Shown here: one piece after another, positions 6,340 to 7,800 of the stretch
Position numbering within the stretch: position 1 is the first letter of the stretch
How the letters are laid out: every line of letters starts with the position of its first letter
Assembly: GCA_027003085.1 (NCBI GenBank)
Contig: JALWYR010000047.1
Span: forward strand, 1 to 7,800
Direction of reading: 5' to 3'
Source: Flavobacteriales bacterium
Lineage (GTDB): Bacteria; Bacteroidota; Bacteroidia; Flavobacteriales; Flavobacteriaceae
Length of the DNA stretch: 7,800 bases
The notes under the pieces: generated by a model
The model's database searches: none
Seen by the model: only the letters and a program-made list of their open reading frames with translations
What the model was told of the DNA's origin: nothing
Made by a program: the position numbers and the translations under genes

Positions 6340-6657
6340 CTATATCCTACATTTGTCAAGATTAATGATAAATTCTCTATAACCTTGAATAATATCAGGT
6401 GAATGAGTAACTACTAATATTTGATTGTCATTTGAATATTCAGTAAAATACTTAACAATATGTTCTTGCCAATCTATATGTAACGATAATTCAGGTTCAT
6501 CAATCATAAAAAGAGTATCGCTTTGCATTTGGAATAAAAAATGAAAGAATATTAAAATTATATTTTTTTCTCCCGAAGATAAATGTTTGATATCTATTTT
6601 ATCATTTGATTCGGATATAATTGAGAAAATATCTTTGGCACGTGCATCTAATTTTAC
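6340..6657 (-). pseudogene. 5'-truncated ABC/AAA ATPase, AriA-like remnant
   Basis: The 105 codons from 6657 to the stop at 6340 encode only the C-terminal part of an SMC/ABC-like ATPase. They contain the signature LSSGEK (residues 26-31), Walker B LFMIDEPE (49-56), the D-loop region ELSLH and the H-loop VVTHSPD (H85). The P-loop (Walker A) and the N-terminal half are missing. A TAG at 6658-6660 stops the frame. The codons just beyond it (FNLDF before the stop, VKLDA after) still look protein-like, so a nonsense mutation may have followed or preceded the IS insertion. The annotated frame should start upstream of the ATG at 6528, which lies after the LSSGEK motif. By order and spacing this was the AriA-type partner of the DUF4435 gene. 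It is very AT-rich, like its partner, and is probably inactive. Confidence 0.75.
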
Positions 6658-6660
6658 CTA

Positions 6661-6880
6661 AAAATCTAAATTGAAAATATTATCGCATAAAAATCAATTA
6701 TTCAAGCGGGTTAGTTTCGGTTTATCTCGTTTTTTGTGGTTTGAAAAGGAGATTTGGAAGAAAAGAAAGGTTTTAGCATGTCAAATCTGTTAAATTTAAA
6801 AGAAATATTCTTCAAATGGATATACCCCTCCCGCTAAGGTTATTAAGCCAGTGAATTTATTGATGATTTTTGGATTTTTC
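6661..6880. other. IS/ATPase junction region, no gene
   Basis: About 220 nt between the ATPase remnant and the transposase stop hold no supported gene. The left IS end must fall here, but I cannot place it: the other terminus is outside the window, so inverted repeats and the target duplication cannot be compared. CCCCTCCCGC near 6826 and the GCGGGTT near 6705 are possible edges. Confidence 0.45.
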
Positions 6881-7800
6881 TCAGGCCGTAGCCAATAGTG
6901 AGGCAAGTTCCAACCAGTTCCCTTTGTAGTAATAATTCTTATACATTTTTATTTCAACCTTTCGTCCGCTCCTGACCATCTTGCCCGGAACAAGAATGAA
7001 CCAATCCCTGAATGTTTTATGTTCTTGCCGTCGGAACAGGGAATGTCTCCAACGCATAAGAACCGACAAGTTGTAGGCAAAACTATTTAACTGCCACAGT
7101 ATATCATTAGCCCAAAAATCTTGGGTTAATGTTTTTCCGGCTTTAAGTTGTGTCTTTACTTCTTCTATCCAGGTCTCACTTGTTGAACGCCGGGTGTATA
7201 ATTCATGTAATTCCAAGGCATTTTTACTTTCATCATTGCTGATGTAACAAGCATACTGATATATGGGAAGATAATGTTTTCTACCAAAGAAATAAACTTC
7301 GACATATTTTTCAATGGTTCTTATTGCTTTGAGCTTGCGGGTTTTTCCGTTCCATGATTTGGTGGTGTAGCTAAATTCGCAGATCCAAACATTGGACTTT
7401 CCTTTTACAGGTTTCCATGGTTGATCTTTGAGAAGTGGGTTTAAGCCTTTGAGTTTCACTTTTACCAAATAAGTCCATCCGTAATCTTCCAACAAGTCGA
7501 ATAGTTCACCACTGAAAAAACCGCTATCGGCGCGGAAAAACACATGTTTAACGGTTTTGGGTAAGTGGGCGTGCACTTCTTTCAGGAATTCCGTTATTCC
7601 GTTGGAAGTGTAAGCCGAGCCGGTTCTAAACCATGTATGGAATAATAACTTTAACTCGCTGACAAAAATAAGCAACGGATGATAGCTGTTTGCACCTTTT
7701 TTGATGGGGTTGTAACCTTTTTCTGCGCCCTCTTGATGCCCGTACGCAATACTTACAGTGGAATCCGCATCCAGAGTTATAGACCTTAAACCACTTTTTT
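6700..7800 (-). mobile_element. IS1380-family insertion sequence, partial
   Basis: The transposase plus its downstream flank form one end of an IS1380-family element. The left boundary is approximate (somewhere in 6661-6880) and the right end is past the window. Its position just 5' of a truncated ATPase suggests it inserted into or beside that gene. The family usually makes short target duplications, which cannot be tested here. Confidence 0.6.
6881..7800 (-). CDS. IS1380-family transposase, N-terminus beyond window
   Basis: The frame is open from the stop at 6881-6883 to the right edge, giving 305 visible residues. The TTG near 7675 is an internal codon, not the start. All three catalytic acids of a DDE transposase are visible: the first Asp in TLDADST (codons near 7770), the second in FRADSGFF, and the Glu in TWIEEVKTQ. 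YGHQEGAEKGYNPIKKG, SYHPLL and RTGSAYTSNG are characteristic of IS1380-type transposases. No frameshift or stop interrupts the visible part, so the element may be active. It is transcribed in the same direction as the ATPase remnant and has probably cut that gene. GC content lies between the operon and the AT-rich defence genes. Confidence 0.88.
   Translation of the reverse strand, partial: KSGLRSITLDADSTVSIAYGHQEGAEKGYNPIKKGANSYHPLLIFVSELKLLFHTWFRTGSAYTSNGITEFLKEVHAHLPKTVKHVFFRADSGFFSGELFDLLEDYGWTYLVKVKLKGLNPLLKDQPWKPVKGKSNVWICEFSYTTKSWNGKTRKLKAIRTIEKYVEVYFFGRKHYLPIYQYACYISNDESKNALELHELYTRRSTSETWIEEVKTQLKAGKTLTQDFWANDILWQLNSFAYNLSVLMRWRHSLFRRQEHKTFRDWFILVPGKMVRSGRKVEIKMYKNYYYKGNWLELASLLATA

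Noticed and set aside
1..7800. tRNA, rRNA or riboswitch genes
   Set aside because: I saw no cloverleaf, conserved rRNA stretch or known riboswitch core on either strand, judged by eye only.

Overview
The window looks like a Bacteroidota chromosome. The reasons are the spacing and A/T-rich context of the starts (no strong Shine-Dalgarno sites), a TAnnTTTG-type promoter candidate, a signal peptide ending in ...RA|Q, a Bacteroidota-style palindromic repeat, and an IS1380-type transposase. No genus can be named from the sequence alone.

Layout. (1) Positions 1-452 hold no convincing gene: a GC-rich end with a hairpin, a conserved repeat (71-160), then AT-rich leader with a possible promoter near 393-426. 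(2) Positions 453-4568 are a tight three-gene plus-strand operon: a membrane GT2 cellulose-synthase-like glycosyltransferase, a membrane-anchored DUF3131 protein predicted to be periplasmic, and a small signal-peptide-bearing outer-membrane beta-barrel. Gaps are 5 and 7 nt. Together these could polymerise a polysaccharide, process it in the periplasm and pass it through the outer membrane. There is no BcsB, BcsC-type TPR exporter or PilZ domain, so this is not a standard cellulose (bcs) locus. (3) Positions 4569-5335 are non-coding: a GC-rich island of hairpins (one with a perfect 15-bp stem), a second copy of the 71-160 repeat, and a nested palindromic element between 14-bp direct repeats. 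(4) Positions 5336-6657 have very AT-rich coding sequence and look imported. Reading leftwards there is the C-terminal remnant of an ABC/AAA-type ATPase followed by an intact DUF4435 (TOPRIM-like) gene, the same order as AriA-AriB of the PARIS anti-phage system. A long attC-like imperfect palindrome overlaps the 3' end of the DUF4435 gene. (5) Positions 6881-7800 encode an IS1380-family transposase on the minus strand, running off the right edge. The IS probably destroyed the 5' part of the ATPase gene.

The two items most worth following are the compact synthase/DUF3131/barrel operon, as a possibly undescribed exopolysaccharide export system, and the IS-damaged PARIS-like pair sitting on an attC-like palindrome.
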